This document shows, one piece after another, positions 63,317-64,000 of a stretch of DNA of 64,000 bases; the first letter of the stretch is position 1; each line of letters opens with the position of its first letter. The notes below the pieces were generated by a model. The model worked only from the letters and a program-made list of their open reading frames with translations, had not been told where the DNA came from and made no database searches. This DNA is from Ceratobasidium sp. AG-K (Eukaryota > Basidiomycota > Agaricomycetes > Cantharellales > Ceratobasidiaceae): positions 1,054,001 through 1,118,000 of the forward strand of contig JAWNGF010000002.1 of NCBI GenBank assembly GCA_037039685.1, given 5' to 3'. The position numbers and the translations under genes were made by a program.

Positions 63317-63687
63317 TATACCGATTGTCCAGTTGATGAGGAGAGCTGAGTGGTGGACGAAATGAAGTGTGGGGCCTTCCAGTTCCGCAGTCTCATGAAA
63401 TTTCTAAGCACGAGGAACGTTTGATAGACAAAACCTACACCGGTACCGAACGAGAGCGGTCCTAGCATTATTTATATCGACTTGAACATCAGTTATTGGA
63501 AATTGATAAGAGATTGGAAGATATTGTCCCGGGTTGTATGCATTGTTGCGGCCTCAACGTGAACGATATAGTGGGTCATCGTGACACACAGAAAGTGGTG
63601 TAAACCCAGATAGGTAGACACACGAAGCGCACATATACATAACATAATATGACATAACCGTGACAACGACTGTGCCGGGACGAGTGC

Positions 63688-64000
63688 TACCTCCTGCTGG
63701 ATAGTTTCTCCCTGAGCTGGGAGAAATCGCCACTGTTTAGCCAGCAAGCATTCCAGTCAACGAGTGCCTCGGCATTCTCTCTGGAGCCGCGAAGGGTCAA
63801 TCGGACTCGCTATGAACAGCTAGGTTCCGCGACATACCTAACGCGATTATCGTACAACTCTCGTTTCGATTCGTCAGGTGGGACCCATCCATCAACTTCC
63901 TCATGAACCAAAGTATCGTATACGGATGCGACAACTGAAGCGAGTGTGGTCTGACGAGATATCAGCCCACGTCGACTGCCTGGCGAGGGGGATGGCGACG
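63688..64000 (-). CDS. 3' end of an unidentified gene (5' part outside the window)
   Basis: On the minus strand an open frame enters from the window edge with SPSPSPGSRRGLISRQTTLA and SVVASVYDTLVHEEVDGWVP, then PDESKRELYDNRV. An intron of about 58 nt joins it to RENAEALVDWNACWLNSGDF and SQLREKLSSRR, stop at 63688. The spliced C terminus has the balanced composition of a real protein, but I cannot name the family. A shorter 28-nt intron choice also keeps the frame and is less likely by length. Confidence 0.45.

Overview
The window is nuclear DNA of a filamentous basidiomycete. Genes are intron-dense; almost all introns are 49-70 nt, GT-AG, often with a CTAAC/CTGAC-like branch site, and they lie in tightly packed, mixed-strand conserved genes. 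An AA14 copper oxidase, a TPR-CHAT caspase-like gene, a BAH/zinc-finger protein and an Agaricomycete-type P450 fit an Agaricomycete, most likely Ceratobasidiaceae (Rhizoctonia/Thanatephorus). That placement is inference from gene content, not from a search.

Layout. 0.2-9 kb: TRAP-alpha/IRC22-like ER protein (-) sharing a 130-bp promoter with the SWR1 subunit VPS71/SWC6 (+), then a C2H2 + Zn2Cys6 transcription factor (+), the TORC2 effector SLM1 (+) and a BAH-domain protein (-). 9-12 kb holds nothing I can recognise. 12-19 kb: a conserved-looking Ser/Pro-rich protein (+), an NCS1 purine/cytosine permease (-) and a GRAM-VASt sterol-transfer (LAM) protein (+). 19-24 kb: an AA14 LPMO (-) head-to-head with a 447-aa DEAD-box-derived protein that has lost its catalytic motifs. 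24-31 kb: amino-acid permease (+), cytochrome P450 (-), and a ~1-kb element with 98%-identical inverted arms just upstream of the P450. 31-37 kb: two small orphan genes and a large SUN-domain protein with a triple CACGTG cluster upstream. 37-46 kb: two tandem proline iminopeptidases flanking a broken gene fragment, then a TPR-CHAT gene broken by a perfect 64-bp tandem duplication and other frameshifts. 46-55 kb: carnitine acetyltransferase, MINDY deubiquitinase, a small mitochondrial-type protein, the PP2A catalytic subunit (two apparent 1-nt deletions) and a small orphan. 55-64 kb: a convergent inverted pair of LYC1-type N-acetyltransferases, COG6, nicotinate phosphoribosyltransferase, and the 3' end of an unidentified gene.

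Most of the window is housekeeping: ER and Golgi trafficking, chromatin, TORC2 signalling, nuclear envelope, NAD salvage and acyl-carnitine shuttling. The lineage-specific layer is the AA14 enzyme, P450, TPR-CHAT gene, BAH protein and recent duplicates. The best candidates for something undescribed are the motif-less DEAD-box derivative, the inverted-repeat element and the decaying TPR-CHAT gene. Several lesions are single-base indels (PP2A twice, CHAT, the fragment near 39.85 kb), so assembly indel error is a live alternative to real decay and should be tested first.
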